The notes: generated by a model from the letters alone, not told the origin. 64,000 bases of DNA from Prunella strophiata (GCA_036583965.1 JAZBQD010000014.1:50039626-50103625); one strand, 5' to 3'; positions 34,906 to 50,300 are shown, counted from the first letter of the stretch. Translations and numbers: made by a program.

Positions 34906-37900
34906 TAGGGTAAGAACTAGTATCCAAGAGCTACTCCTGCATTTAAGTGATTGGCATGCTCAGAAAGAAATTAGAAAAAAGGTAACTGCTGCAAATTATA
35001 GCAAGCTAAATTTCAAGAGGATTGATTCCAATTACAGATGATCATCTGCTTTCTTTGATGTAGAAAAATAGCCAAAACATGGCCAAAATGTGTAGTAGTG
35101 TTTGCATGAGAACGACCTATTCAGCATACACCAATGTAGCCTCTCATGAATCGAAAACATGGAAGTAGATATTAGGATACCAATAAAATTAAAAAACCCT
35201 TTTTTCCTACAGTTATATTCTGCCATTGCCTTTCCTCTGAGTGCAAATACAGAGTTCATAAGAAACCATACACATTTTAGTGAACTAATAACATTTGATT
35301 CTAATATGAATGTACTAGTGTATTGCCTGTATAAGAGCAGTAAGCCCAGTGTTTTGGCAATAAGCCAGGCACTGCTGGATAAATTAAAATGCAACCCTTT
35401 CATCTCTGCTTGATTTAGCAATTAGTTGACATCAAACTAGGAAACATGCACTAGGCAGAGTACAGAATATGATTTCTCCATAATACTCTAAACTCTTTTA
35501 TTGCATATCTATATAGCAGACAGAATTCATACTTAAAGGATTTCCTCCATTTATCAAGAAAAATCCCTAGTCATGTTAAAGTGTTGTTTTGCAGTTGCAT
35601 TCAGCATAGATAAGATATTCCTTCACCCTTAATCTAATTATGACAAAATTAATAATGACAAGCCTTGAGAAAGTAAGTGTTTGACAATTAATAAAAAAGT
35701 GGGTTAGATATGAGGAACTTCACTATATTGATGATGACAGGGCTCAGCCTATAAATCACCAGTATGAGAGGAGCATGCTGAAAAAAGACAACCATAAAGA
35801 TAAAGGTAAATTACAAAATCTAAATGAGACCCTGGGGACTAGGAAGATAATGATGTAAATCTAATCTGAGATGTGGGCTAAGGCACAAATGTATAGGTGA
35901 AAAGCAGAGCTTTGATTTGATACAAGAAAAAGGAAATTATCTGTAAGCTATATGTGACCTCAGAGAACAATTCATCCATCATTCAGTTAACTGCTGACAG
36001 CTTGCTTCCCCTGGGGAGTTAATTTGATGGCAACTTCCTGCCCTTAGCTGTCATTTTTATAGGAGCTGAGAAGCTTATTCCTACCACAGTCAGGCTTTTT
36101 GCACTCACCTGACACCCAGCATGCACACAAATAGGTGTCTGCCACTCTGGGACAGAGAGTGCCACCAAGAGTGGACCAGAGAAATCAATGTGGCCATTAA
36201 GGAAGCTCTTGGTCAGCTCCCAAGATGGCCCCAGGAAAGGTTTCTGAATGCTTTGACAGCTGAGGCATCCCTCAGCCACTGCCAGCATTGGTTCAGCAGT
36301 GGCACAGGAGCCTGCCCTAGCAGCACATGAAGGTGTGGGGCCCTGCACCACTGCTGGCCTTTGTGTGTATGGGAACAGCTTACAAAGAGCAATTAAATGT
36401 TTGGAATCTGGAAATACAGGTGCATATGAAGTAAAAGTTGACAGGAAGGTTAAATGCACAGCTTAAACTTTCAAGCTGCAAATACAGCAAAATTAACAGG
36501 AAAAATTAGGAATTAAAGGAAGGAGCAAAGAAAGAAAATAAACTAGAAGACAGCAGAGTGAACTTTGGGTCCTATTCTGATTTAACAAAGAACTTCTTTC
36601 AGAAGACTTCTGGGGTTTTTTCCCAAAAACTCTGGGGTTTTTTTGTACTTTGAGCTTCACATACATGCTATAGTTTTGATCCATTTTTTCTGGGAAGAGA
36701 TGAAACACTTGTGTCCCCTCTTGGAAAGGTATGATGCTTTTATTTTGATCTTCAGCCCAGAAGTAAGTTTTACCAATGAAGAAATAAAAATGGGCAGATA
36801 CACACTCTCTGGTCTTCTGCATATTGGCCTCAAAAGTGAATTGGTTCAGGCATTTATAAAAAGCCACAATCCTTCCATAATGCTACAATCACCTGAGAAA
36901 GCCAAGATAGATTTACATAAAATTTGGAATTTGCAGTAGAAGGCTTGACCATATCTACTTTTTTTTCTTTCTAATCTCAGCTGTAAGATGTGTTTGATTG
37001 ATGCTGTGATGGGCCCTTTCCCCTGTTGTGCCTCAGAGCACAAGAAAAGGGAGAGTTAATGCTGATCCATATATTCTAACCATTCAGGGGCCAAAGATGC
37101 TCCTTTGGGATGAAGATTAGAACTTCCTTTCTGATGCAGACTTTGATACAGTTATCTATTTCTTGTTGAATTCAGTTACCTATAATATGTGCCCCCTGAG
37201 AACTTTAAAAAGGCACTGCTTGCACAAGTTGTATGTAGCCAGCACATCCACAAGAGATGTTCCTTACTTTTCTAAAGAGAGTGTTTATTTCCTGCTTCTT
37301 TCCCATGGCAGTGTCTTCGAGTGGGTGGTGGGTGGGGTAAGTTTCATTTCTCATTTTCTTTTCTTATTTTGCTTTGGTATGCTTATGCAGGAACCTGTGC
37401 TTTGGAAAGGGACAGTACTCTTCATCACAAATTATATATCACTTCGACTAATCAACATTTGGAGCTTGGAAAATTTGCATTTCCTATAAGTGAAACCGTA
37501 TATAACTTATATAATAATGCTTTTTCACAGAAAATCTCTTTTCTTTTTATGGAAAGACTTACTCTGATGTAAGTCCCTTGAAGCTGATGGTAAAACTGAA
37601 GTTACAAGTTAATGATACGTAGTACCAGAGAATATTGTGTGAAGTATTGAATGCTGAATTGCAGAAAGCTGTGTGCATATATGAATTGTATTTGTTATTA
37701 GTGATATGGTATTTATGAACTGAAGAAAGGTCATCTTTTTCAGATGAGTGTCAAAATACTTGATTGCTTCCCAGATGCTCATTTTCAGAGTAGATCTTAA
37801 GGTGCAACTTCAAGATTACCACTGAAGCCCCAGACAGATGTTACTACATATATGTGCATGCCTGATTATTGATGTCAGTTTAAGAACTCTAGAATTCTCT

Positions 37901-40171
37901 CACACACAGAATAAATGGTTGAACATCAATACCTCTTACTAAATTCCCTATTTTCCTTTAGTAATAAATGTATTTTATTATTTGGAAATCATACCCCGTA
38001 TCAGGATAAGTAGATAATTTAGAGCATAGGAGGTGCTTTGCTTTAAAGGAGGATAGGGTAAGAGAAAAATTTCTTCAAGTTCATTTGTGGAAATTGTGCT
38101 CAAGGTATTTGAAGACATTTTAGATTATGAATTTTTTGTACTCTCATATCAGACCCAAACTTGATCCCATTAAAATCTGTGCCAACACTTCCTGTTTCTT
38201 TAATGGAGCTACAGTTTCTTGTAGAGAGGCTTGGGTGTGTAAGGGAGACAAGAAAGAGCTTTGCAATTAAAACTGTTACATGGTAGTCTGACTTAAAAGT
38301 ATTCAGGACTTGTCAAAGAAACTAGCAATTAACTCTGAACTCCGTAAAATTTCTATCCTTAAATACAAAAGAGAGATCTCTTCCGTTTGTAATTATCTTT
38401 GTGGGCTCTAAAAAAATAGGCTCCAGATAAAGAAAAGCATTTCCTTTCATTAAACCCTATGAGTACTGTTAGATGGAAAGATCATTACTATGAAAATATT
38501 GCTCAGCTTAAAAACTCAGTGTGGTTCTGTTAGGAAAAACCCACAAATATATAATTCATTATTGAAAATTCCTCCACTTGTGCCTAAGAGAATCATAGAA
38601 AAGGTTTTTTTAGGAGCAGAAGCTGATGAAAAAGGTTTGGAAATCAGCAGAGAGAGGGTTTTGGGGAGGGAAGACATGATGTCAGTTAGCCCTAGATGGG
38701 TTCAGAGGTGTGGAAGACTGAAGATTAGATTACAATAAACTCAGAAATATAAACTGAAGCATTTTGGGACATACTGTGCATTCCTCAGTGCCTTTGGAGT
38801 AAGAGATTGTTCAGGTGAGACACTGACCTTCATGCTATAGCATATCCTTGACCAGAAGGTTAGCCCCAACAGGGCCAATCCAGATTCTTCCTAAAGATCT
38901 GATTTTCTCCTCAAGGGGTATGTGAAACCAGCAGGTGTATTGCTGCTTTACAGGGAAACATTTTGAAAAGGATTCATGTCATTTAAGTGCATAATATCCT
39001 ACAGTAGGAGAATTTTAATTTGGAAGTTTTGAATCTCACAGCATCTTTTTTAAAAATTAATTCCTAATAATGATATATTAACATAGTTACAGTAAATCCA
39101 GCATCTGGGAGACCTTTTCCTGGCTTCTCCTCTTTAAGAGTTCTTGAATGCAAAATTGCAGTGATGTCTTATAGACCAAAACTGATTTCAGTGGTGTGTT
39201 TTAAACAAAAACCAAACTAACAAAAAAGGGGTCTGAGGAGAACAGAATTTAAGTCTAGTTATGGCAAGGTCAGCCAAGCCAGACTGCATTGAGGACACCT
39301 TATTGGTCAAATGAAGGGATTGCATCTTCATTTTGGTTTATGTCTGACAGATATACTGCTGTGACTTGCAGAGTAATTTTTTGACATCAAAAGTTCACTA
39401 TGATGGCATTACAGAGTAGCATTTTATTGTACATAGGGTATTCCAAACTGTTTAAATTTTGCGGCTACTTAGTCTAAGGTAGTTGGATAGTGATTGTTTA
39501 TTTTAAAAGATCATTTTAAACAGTTACCCAAAATACTAGTTTTCCTTGCTGTTTAACTAATTTGCAGGTTTTTTACTGTGAACTATATTTTAGGAGATGA
39601 AAGTGTGTATTGTTTGAAACTCTCATCACAATATTCATGTCACTGAAAGCTTGGCTGCCTGTTTTCTCTGCAGACTTATGTAAATTTTCAGGGATCTTGT
39701 GTGAATGGAAGGAGTTTGAATTTGTGTCCATGGTAATCTGTTCAATGTGTAGAGGAAGTTACAATGGCCTTAGCCCATGAAAAGGATCAGTTGTTTTCAT
39801 GGAAAGCAGTCAAGACATGCTTTGAATTCAGATAGTCAACTTAATCAGAGCTGGACTTTGTTTCATAAGGGTTTCTCTTTGAAAGGGCTGAATGCTGGTC
39901 ACCTGCTACAATCAAAATACATCATTCATCTGTAAAGGGGCATAAAAATTTAACAGTTAGCTGAAGAATGGACACATCCCTGAAACAAAGGAAATAAAAG
40001 TCCTGCAGTAATTTAGAATCTCTACATGGGCATGTAGAAGCATGAAAATGCCACAGCTATCCAGGCTCATTACCTGCCTTCAGCCACGGGCAGCTGAATT
40101 AATTCTTACTGTGCTTCTTTAGGAATGGGAATTCAGCAGCTTCTCCTCGCTGACTTCCTGGCTGTGGTGGG

Positions 40172-40190
40172 AGTCCTGCCTGGCAGGACT
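40172..40190. repeat. Perfect 9-bp inverted repeat with 1-base centre
   Basis: AGTCCTGCC, a T, then GGCAGGACT form an exact 19-bp near-palindrome inside a small GC-richer patch. It could be a binding site for a dimeric factor or chance. Confidence 0.5.
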
Positions 40191-43100
40191 GGCCAGCACA
40201 CCTGATAGGCAAGAGAGAGGGGTTGGAGCAAATGTGGGAATTCAGAGTTGTACCAGCCATCAGAGGAGATAACAAGAATTCAAGTCTAGTCCTCCACCTC
40301 AGACAAAATGGTTTTGCATGGTACGGCTTACAGCCCTGGTAAGAATAAACCAGTTTAAACTATATTTCTCTTTTGTCTTTTCTAAAAGAAATCATGTAAC
40401 ATTTGGGGATTTTTCCCTGCATTTAAATGAAATTACAGTGCAAATATTAGGAGAAGTATCATTAGGCAACCTATATTTATTTGGCTATTCAGCAAAGATT
40501 TAATTTGAAAGATTGACTAATACTTGTCTCAGCTTCATCTATTTCAGCTAGTGAAAGATCCTGCTGTTTCATATCTTAATTAATCTGCTGCAGAATATTT
40601 CCAGAGGTTAATGGTAGATATGTATAAGGGATGGCTTGCTTTTGATGATGAGAAGGATGACAAGGTTAAAAACAGTGAATACAGTCATGTGAGAAAATAA
40701 ACAGTTCAGTGTCTATTATTCGTGCAGATTTTTATTTTTTTTAATGCAGTACCTATCAAGTGCTACTCAAACATTTTCCACATTACCAGTGGTAGCTAAA
40801 TAAGTTTCCATTATTGTTGCATGAAGCTGCATTTAGAGAGCATTGTAACTACATTTCTTAGCCTTCCTGAAAATGACATTACCCCACAGTGGGAAGAGGC
40901 AGATCCTTCAATGCAGAGCTCTGAATTAAGACAGCAAGGACACCTGGTACTTATCACTAATCCAATTTAAGAGCTGTAAATTCACAGAATTATTTTCATA
41001 AGAACTGCTGTGCCCTGTGTGTTTCCACCAATGGAGATGTTTGGACATTAAAACTGTAATGGGAAACATGGTAGCTGCTCAAGCTGTAAGAGAGAAGACC
41101 ATTGATGGACAATCACAGTGTGAGCAAAGACATAATCTCATCCAGGCAGAGGAAAAACACTTCAGTACTGTAATAGCTGGCATTTTTACTGGAAATTTAA
41201 GTTTTCTTTCTGCCATGGGAGCAGACAACAGTAGCTAGGATTTCCTTAAAAGCTGCAACAAAAGATAAGAGCATAGGCAGAGGTATACTGTTAGGGAGTA
41301 TCTCAGATGTTTTTACAGAGGAAATAGGGATCAATGGCCAGATCAGGCCATTCTCTTGGTTCTCCATGTCAAACACAATTGGATAGAGCAGAATTTCTGG
41401 AAATTGTTCAGGGGGAAAAGCAATATTAACAACAATAGTCACTTAAATAAAACTTTGTAGAGTAATTGGGTTGAACTGTACAGTGAGGAATCACAGAACT
41501 GCAGCATTTGAAAATGCTCTTGCCCACAACATAAAGAGTGCACTCTGCAATGTTGGTTAGGCCAAAATCTGCTCTATCCCTATTCTTTTACTAGGGTAGT
41601 GAAAGACAGTATTGTCTAAAACCAGCATTTGCTCTTTTGACAAAGATTGCAACACAAAAGTAAGCATCATGTGATCCCAGTTCTATAAGGTAGCTGCGGC
41701 TGATGGATCTGAGATTTTTCCTTTCATTAGGTATATCACTTCACAGTCATATTTTGCTTCCCTGATGGAATTTCAGAGATCTAAGAGGCACATTGCTAAA
41801 GGGCATCTAGGGACACACTCCTGTGAACTGAAACAAGGGAAGAGTCCGTCATGTCACTTTCTCCAGCAATCTTCTCAAAGTTAACTTCATTGTTTACCTG
41901 GATGTAAAAGTAAATTGTCTATCACAGAACAGTAAGTGATATTTATTTTAAGTTTAAATAGTACTTGTATTTCATCTAGGCAAAATACTGCCACTGTTTC
42001 AAACACCATGGAATCATTCATTCATGTGTGATATGCAAATAGTAGGAATAGCCATGTTGGGTCATCCCTGAATTCAGTATTGTGTGACAGAGGCTAGGGC
42101 AGATGTTTCAGAAGAATGGGCATGAAATCATACAGTAAATAGAAGTTAAATACTCCCCAATCTTTTCTTGCATTTCTCATCTATGTTAGTTACCTTTTGA
42201 AATGTATTGTGATAAGGCCAAGTATTCCTGATATCATTACAGTTATTTCAGTCTTCATTTAGCTGTTATCCTGAGCAGTTTCTTGCAGTGATAATTGCCT
42301 AGACAGATGTGAATAAAGTGAGTCCTTTCACTGCTTTTCTTACTTTCAGCCTCCTCATTAATGCCCCCAGGTGTTCTTGTTCTTCCAAAGAGATGGGAAC
42401 AAAAGTTCCCAGTCATCATCCTAGCAACATTCATTTTTCTTTATGTTTCTTTTCTTTCCAAAACAAGCTTTCTTAACTTTTTCCATCTCCTTATCTAGAA
42501 CTTTTCCATGGCCACTTTCATCAATGTTCCCTCTCACCCATGTGAGAGGTGCTTAATTGTTTTCAAGAAGGCAAGTTCAGTACAGAATGCAGTTTTCCAG
42601 ATGAAGCCACACTGATGATTTGTTTTAAGGGGCAATTAATATTTTTTATTCACAATTTCTCAAATATTTCCAAATTAATGCTTGGACTCCAGCTATACAT
42701 TGAATGAAGAACTTGATTTAGCTGTCCAGGGATGCCCTGCTCTATGCTATCAGCTGATAAAGTTAATTAGAAACCTGACAAAGTAAAAGCAGGGGTTTTT
42801 TTTCAGTGCTTTTTTTCAATTAATTTTTGCTGCTATTTCTGTCAAAGCTAATCATCATTTGACATGGTTACACATTTTCCTTGTCTGTTAAAGCTCTTTG
42901 AATTTCTTGAAACTGTAGTCTTACCCAATCTTATTAAATCAAACCTCAGTGCATCACAATGTTTTGCCTTATCATCTTGCATCTTATAACCATTTCCCTT
43001 TCTGAAAATTAGTAGACATTTTGAAGAAATGTTGCATTGCTATTTAAACTGGAAATATTATTATTTTGGGGAACTCTTTAAAAAGCTTGTGCATTTAATT

Positions 43101-43445
43101 ACTAATGTAGGTGTCATTGTACTATTTTGCCACCCATGCTGTCCCTTGAATGTCAATTTGAATTATGGTGCCATCATCACACTTTAATGACTAATCTGCT
43201 GTTCACTGGGTAACCTGTCTGCTGTGCATATTAGAAGAAAGGCTTTGGCTTGTTTGTGTTCAGGAGGTACTTTTCAGATTTGCACCAGCAGCATTACTCT
43301 AGGCTTTGTCCTGCTGGGCCATTTACCCATTTTAAATGTGGCCTATTGATGTCATTACTGATTTGTTACATTGTGCTGATTATTTCATCCTGCTCTCCCT
43401 TAGGAATTCAATGTGCTTTTCTTTTCTAGCCTTTGTGACATAGCC

Positions 43446-43485
43446 ACATATATACGTATTTATATATAATATATATACAGTATAT
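43446..43485. repeat. TA-rich simple repeat
   Basis: Alternating TA steps with minor interruptions (TATATACGTA, TATATAATATATATA). This is low-complexity, easily melted DNA. Confidence 0.85.
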
Positions 43486-43689
43486 CTGTTATTAAGGCTC
43501 AGACTTGTTCTTTTAGAGTCAGCTGCATCTTCCTCTCCTCTCAACAGTTTTATTTTCCACAAGGCAGTCTCCAGGGCCTAGAAGTTTAAACCTTCCTTGC
43601 TCACTCAAAGAAGTGAGTTTTAGCACTCTGTTAATTTTGTCTGTTTGGGCCTGCATCCTTAAATTGAAGGATTTATAAGAAAACAGGCA

Positions 43690-44060
43690 GAGAGAGAGCT
43701 TCTTCTAAGGCTATAGGTAAACTTCCAGGCTGTTCCCTATTCATAGCTCGGCATTGCTAGGCGGGATATGTAAGTCAGGCTTCCTCCCCAGCACAATGGC
43801 AGAAGTGTCTAAATGCCCCCAGGACAAAGCGCCCTCATTATGTGCCCAGGAGCACTCACAGCAGACACTGAACCCAACCTATTGAAGGTTTTCCCGTACC
43901 ATAAAACCTTTATATAAATATTCATAAGAGAGAGGGGGACAGGCAGACGTGCTTCACAAGCTGCTAATTAATGCCTCTACCCGTGGTTTTGTTGCTCTAC
44001 ATCTAAACCAAGGAGAGGATGTGTTTATCAAGGACTTTAAGGATTTGGGGAGCCTGCGGT
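43690..44060. promoter_or_regulatory. Candidate intronic conserved/regulatory block
   Basis: This roughly 370-bp stretch differs from its surroundings. It has complex sequence without simple repeats and several CpGs (for example GGCGGG, AAGCGCCC, CCCGTACC, GACGTGC, CCCGTGG, TGCGGTGG) in otherwise CpG-poor intron. It also contains motif-like words including GCTAATTAATG (homeodomain type), GGACAAAG (SOX/TCF type) and TATAAATATTCATAA. Retained CpGs and high complexity are usual for conserved non-coding enhancers. Conservation itself cannot be seen from one sequence. Confidence 0.35.
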
Positions 44061-44339
44061 GGGAGTTCAGTGTTAAAATCCTCTTCTGGTACTAATTCTT
44101 CATTCACTGAAGAGCCAAAACGTCTTAGTTCTGTTGGAAGTTGAGATCTGAACCAGCAAAGAGTTTAGTCAGGTGAATTCCCAGTGAGGGAGTGACTTTA
44201 TCTGTCCTGGTGTAAATTCACAAGCCTCTTTAGTGCATTGAAACCTAAGTACAAGATTTGAAGCATGCTCATGCTACTACCTTACCATACGTTTTTAGAT
44301 AATGTTTTCCTGATTCTGGTTCCTGTTAATTAATGAAGC

Positions 44340-44360
44340 AATTAATTAATTAATTAATTT
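44340..44360. repeat. (ATTA)n microsatellite
   Basis: About five ATTA units. Each unit also matches the homeodomain core TAAT, but this is simple-repeat sequence. Confidence 0.9.
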
Positions 44361-47300
44361 GCTATAAAAATAATTCAGTCCTGGTAAATAAGTAATTGCA
44401 TGTTCTTCTAGTTAGGTACATTGTATTTAACTTCTTAATGTTTCAGTGTTTAGTTTGTAATACAAATATGCCTATGAATCACAGTGACATTCCCAGGCTA
44501 CCAGATTTTCATTTCAAAGATTTAATTTCTCACTATTAGAAAGTCACAGTCAATTTGCAGTTGGTTATTGAGTGTTGACAGCTGACTGCCACAAGTATGA
44601 ACTTTCAGTTGTATTGAACTAATGGCAGCCTAGGAGGAGTTCTGCAATAGGATTCTCAGTTCAAACTGTGTTACACACTCAGTGTAGGATTGCATGTAAC
44701 AAGAGGTCAGAACCTCCATTTTGTGGTTCATTGCACAAATTAAGGCTTTTCATGGAGTGCCACCACCACCTGAGGCCTGTGAAAATGCTTTTTACTGCCT
44801 TGGCGAAAGATTGGATTATATAGGGGAAATGGTTATTGCAGGAAGGGGAAATTTCATGTTTACAGTGATTTTTCAAACCATGTTTCTATCATCTTATGGG
44901 GCTATTATTTCCACATTTTGGGTCAAATCTTGCTTAACTCAGTTAATGGCTCCTGACAGAAATGGCATCTGGCATAACTGAAAGAATATGAACAAACAAA
45001 ATAATGTTGTGGGTTTGTTTTTTTGAAATCAGAAATCTGCATTATCTGCTATTAGTGTTATGTAAAATGTGCATAGACATTAGGAGGATGGGTAGGTGAT
45101 GGTTGTGTGCCACTGTATAGGTGGTTTTGTGCTCTGTCTGCATGCACATGAGCCTTATATTGCTTCCCAGTAAGATCTACCATCCCACTCTAAGATGAAG
45201 AGCATATTGATTAAATACAAATGAGCAAGATACATTGACTATATAGATCATGAAAAATATCTGATCAAAATGTCTCTCTACTTCCAAATATTATTAGAAT
45301 TTGAATTGCAAAATTGTCTTTGAAAGTTCCAGTTTTGCAGGTGATTTGTACAGGACTAGGATGAGATTCCTATTTCCTTCATGGTACTGTCTTGGGCATA
45401 CAGAAACCATGAGACAGACTTTGACCCTAAAACTATATCAAATGGTCACTACAGGGTAGATAACAAGTAACTGAAGAGAATTAAAAGTGAAGTCAAAAAA
45501 GCAAATGTGAAGAAAATAGTTTTTTAATTGGCCTTCCTGACCTTATTTTATTTGATACCCTCCTCCCCTTTTTTTTTATAATTAAATCTGTATGAGAAAA
45601 GAAAAAAAATCAAGTGTCAATATTGCTGTAGTTAGCTACAATAAACAATCACATCCAGGAGCAATCAGTACACCATGTTCTTTTCAGCAATCTGTGAAAG
45701 TAAAAATATTGTTCTGTAGGACAATACACCATATTTGTGTATGTTTGATGAAGTAGGGGACCAGATACAGAGTATTTGCTTTTTAAAACACGAGTGAAAC
45801 ATGCTGATCAGCAAAAGTCTAGTGTGAGCTCTCAGTGCCTGGATTGTATGAAAATATAGCAGTGGTGCAGCACCCTACCTGCATGGTGCAGGAGCTGACA
45901 AAATACAGAGGAAAGCCCAGACCATCCTCTGGAACTTCAAGCCATGCCCCTTATTTTGGTACTCTTTTATTTTATGTGAGTTCCAAAAGTAATAATAAGA
46001 AGCTAAAACAATGTCATTTAATCTGTCCATATTGACTTTTAATTTTTTGAAATTAACTTCTGAATAGCTGAAGTGAAATGATAAAATTATATCCCACCAA
46101 GAGCAGAGGCCATACTAATTAAATTTGGGACTGTGTGTCCTTGGTAGCTGTAAAAGCTGGATGAGGAATATGGGAACCTCAGCCCCACTCAACAGCACCA
46201 GACCCTTCCCAAACAGTCAGCCCTTTCCAACTGCTGCCATCTCTCAGCAAAGCTCAAAGATCTGGGAAAAATTCTGGCTGAGTGCACTAATTATTTTTTT
46301 TTCTGATCTATGTGACATGTACTTCTTTTTTTCCAGTAATTTCCTGGTTTAGGTTGTGCCATAGAGTTTAAATTCAATATACATTTCAGATATATTGTGG
46401 TGAAATCTCACTTACAGATAGTAGTTGGAATGTATTTCAAGTCAACAGGTATGGTTTGTCTTATTCAACGAATTTCCAAAGGATTTTGTAATTTTGTACA
46501 GCAGGAGTCAGACTGAAAAGTGACACTTAGGCAAAGGACAGACACCCAAGTCCAAAGTTCCCCAAGTCCTGAAAATGCTGAGAAATAAATGCCTGACTTT
46601 ACAGATACTTCTTTCCTTGAAAGTCTCCTGAATGCTTAAAATTCTGCTTTAGAGTTTGCTAAAAGTTTCTTAAGTCTGGATAGCAGGGAGTAGCCTGGAG
46701 TCTTTTGCATATCTAACACATATTTCTAATTTAAAAAATTAATGATCTTCCAGGCATTCTTTAAAAATTAAACATTATCAGAATAGGTTAAAAGACACAT
46801 TTGTTGTGTTAAGCTCCTTGTAAGCTATTGCTGATTCTAATTCTCCTTTTCACTGCATCCTACTGGCTTGAAAACTCCATGAATATCAGGAGACAGGTTC
46901 TTCTTCCTCTGACTGGGGAGAGGTGAATCTGTGGGGCAATTGCTCCTTAAAAGCACACAAAAGGCAAGGCTTCTGCAGGGGCACAGGGAAGGTACTGCCC
47001 TGTGCTCATGGTGAGAGAACTGAGCAGCACAGATTATGTATCAACTCAGTGTATGGTTAAATACAGTAACATGAATGAATTTTAAAGTAATTGCATTATT
47101 CTGATTATTTTCTCTCTGATCTCCCTTATGCCACTATACTAATAATACTGCTACAGTTTAGTAAAAATAGAAAACTATTAAAAAATTATAACACAAACCC
47201 ATAATTACATGTCTTTGTTTTGACTTTGGTTTGTGTTTCTAGTGTGCCAGTGTTTAGTCACATTTTTCTCTGTTGTCTCTATCAATCATGACACACTGCT

Positions 47301-50300
47301 TTTCTTTTGCAAATGATGTGTTTCTGTGATAATTTGCAATAAGCAAATGGCTAAAGGAAAAGAGTAAACATGAGATTTAAAACATGATGTTATCATAAGG
47401 GAGAACAATATGTATGTGTATGTATTTATATACCCTTTTTGACAAATCCTTATAGATGAACATTTATGTGGACATACTGATGCACATATATAATATAATG
47501 GTGAGGATTTGTCAAAAAATGGTAGGTTGTGTATTGGTTTGCATGTTTTTATTTGTTTTGTTTTCATAATGTTCATATATTTGTTATGAAATAGGGACAT
47601 ATTTTTAGAGATATACAGTTGCTATTGGGTTTTCATTATGAGCTTTGGAATTTTTCAGTCTTGATGTTGTGCTGTGTAGTTTCCTCAAGGGAGTAAAATG
47701 ATGTTGGTAGTGTTTATAAAAGGTATGTAGCATAATCCCTAGACTTATTAGAATACTTATAAGAAAATGATCCAGAGCAAACTCTCTCTTCCCCATGGTT
47801 ATTGAAAAATAATTTCATTGAGACTGTAATATGACTGGAGGGATAATGGTTGAGTAGAATTTGTAATTCCTGCATCAAATAAATGGGAAAGGAAAATATA
47901 TAATAATTAAAGACTTCCTCCTGTAAGGAATGTCTTTCAATACCCCCTCCACCAACATCTTCAAAGGATCCAGTCTAAGGCTGTTCATTCAGGTCCCCAA
48001 GATGATTTTAGCCATTGAAATATTTTGCAAAAGACGAAGTTTCTAACAACTTGAATTCACAATCCCTACTGTGCTAAAAGAGCATTTATTTCAGTAAATG
48101 CTCCTTTGAGGCTGCTTGCATAAGATTTACTCTCAAGGAGTTTCATATAAATATTGCCAAAGATTTAGAGCTTTACTGGTTGGTAGCTGCTAACATTAAC
48201 ATACAGAGAGGTGTTGAAGAAACATAGTAATTAAAAAAAAAAACTCCACAACTTTCCAAAAGCCAGTTAAATGTGGACTCTGGGATTTTGGATATAGGAG
48301 TTAAATTTGTTCTATTTTTCATTGCACTTTTATCACAACATTTCTTGTTTGCTGGAAAGGGAACTGTGAATGTTTTTACACTTAGGTGTGAAATATAAGA
48401 AGCAATGCTCATATTCTTCACTCTTAATTATACTTATTACAGTACTTGACACATTATTTTACTAGAAATTGGGATCATTTGAGTAATTGGAAATACCTAG
48501 ATTGTTGCAGAGGATTATGCAAATAAAATTATATTACCTTTACTATTTATGTTTAAACAAAGTTCAGTTGTTTTTAGTCTCCTTACTTCTCTGGTGCTGC
48601 TGTAAGAGAAATAAATTAATTTTGAAATAAAATGTCTATAGTTTCCCTGACTTGATTCCTTTCTTGTTTGTTCATGTCTGGTCTGGATTTATTTTATTTG
48701 TATGATTCCATGAATTTACATGTGTTGTGTTCAAAGACTCTCTGGGTATGGAGAAAAGAATCTGGGTAGCAACAGAGTTATAAAAGAGTATGTGTTAGGA
48801 ATCACTCCTTGGTATCCTGCTTTTTTTTTTTTTTCAATACCAATTCCAATTTCTGTCATAAACACCACCTTGCCTCAGTTCATACATGGGACAATGATGT
48901 AACATTTTTGGGGAATTACAGTCTTCCTAAGTCCCTCCTGGTGCTTGGCTTTGGACACGTTTTTAGGTGCTTCAGAACAGTCTAGTCCTGTAGTTTTGCA
49001 AGGCTATCTCATTCTGCAGGTCCTTAAATTATTGATAAATCTTTGTGTTTAGCCCAAGGGTTTCACAGGCACTTAATTTCACTCACCTGTGCCTGTTCAA
49101 AGATGCCACTCTCCCATCTAAAAGCTGTCTTGTTACCTTGGTTTTGGTGAGCAGACACTTCAATACTAAGTTGGTGACCAGAGAAGCCCTAAAGTTTGCT
49201 GCAGATAATGCTTCAGCTGTTGGGAAATGGCTGTGTGAGAGGCTGAACTCTGTCAGACCATTTGGGCATACAAGATCCCAAGCTTGAAGAAACATCTTAC
49301 ATTTCCTACTACTTTGCCTGTAGTCAGAGTGAAGGTGGCAGCCCAAAAATTTAACCATGTTGAATCATACCCTAGAGTATCCCTCCCAATTTCCCCTGGC
49401 TGCTTAGGAATTTCAGGGACACTCTAATCCTCAGCATGTAAAAAACCTCTACTCCTCAGAGGAGTAGAACCTAAATTGTTCAAACTGGAGTCCATGTTAC
49501 CTTTGCATGTACAAATGCATTTGAAAATCAGTGATTAAATGTGATTTATAAACTTAGCTGATGCCATAGATATTATATTTTTAATTCATGGCACTATTCA
49601 CTGTAAAGTTGTGACAGGTGAAGTAAGCAGTGTGCTTATTAATACTCTGGTGCTTAATAATTTTAGCTACTTTTAAATTAAAACAGTCACTCTTTTTCTT
49701 CTACTTTTTCTTCTAATTGTTTTTAACTTAACCACAATTTGTGTTAGTAAATAAACACAACAATGGCCAAATTGTAAGAAGAGTTTTATTTTGGCTTTAT
49801 ATTTAGTGCAGGAAAAGTCTCACTTGTCAATGTGTATTGGAATGAGCAGCCTACACTCAAGTGTGATGGAAGGGACTCTTTATAGATACCCAATCATGTA
49901 CCAAAGTCTGAAATAAGCCTACACACAAGAAACTGAGGGTAAAAAAAGATTTTTAAATTTCACTAATGGTGGGAGAGTTCTCAGACAGGTCTTGACAGAA
50001 GACTTAGACACTTTGACGCTCAGGGAAAAAGAATATATGAAATTGTAGAGGTGGGTTATTAAAGTATTTTTGTGTTGATAAGAATTTTACAGATGGCATT
50101 ACAGAATGAAATACATTCATAAGAAGAGGGAGACCTTACTCAGGCAAATGTAGATCATTCTGCTAAAGGGATTTATAGTTAGCTACTGTCTTTTAAAACT
50201 TCAAGACTGTTACCAGGTGGTGTTCTGAATCTTTTAATTTCCTCTGTCAGTATAAATTAGAATTATTTCAGTTGAGGCAATGAAGCTACACTATCATAAG

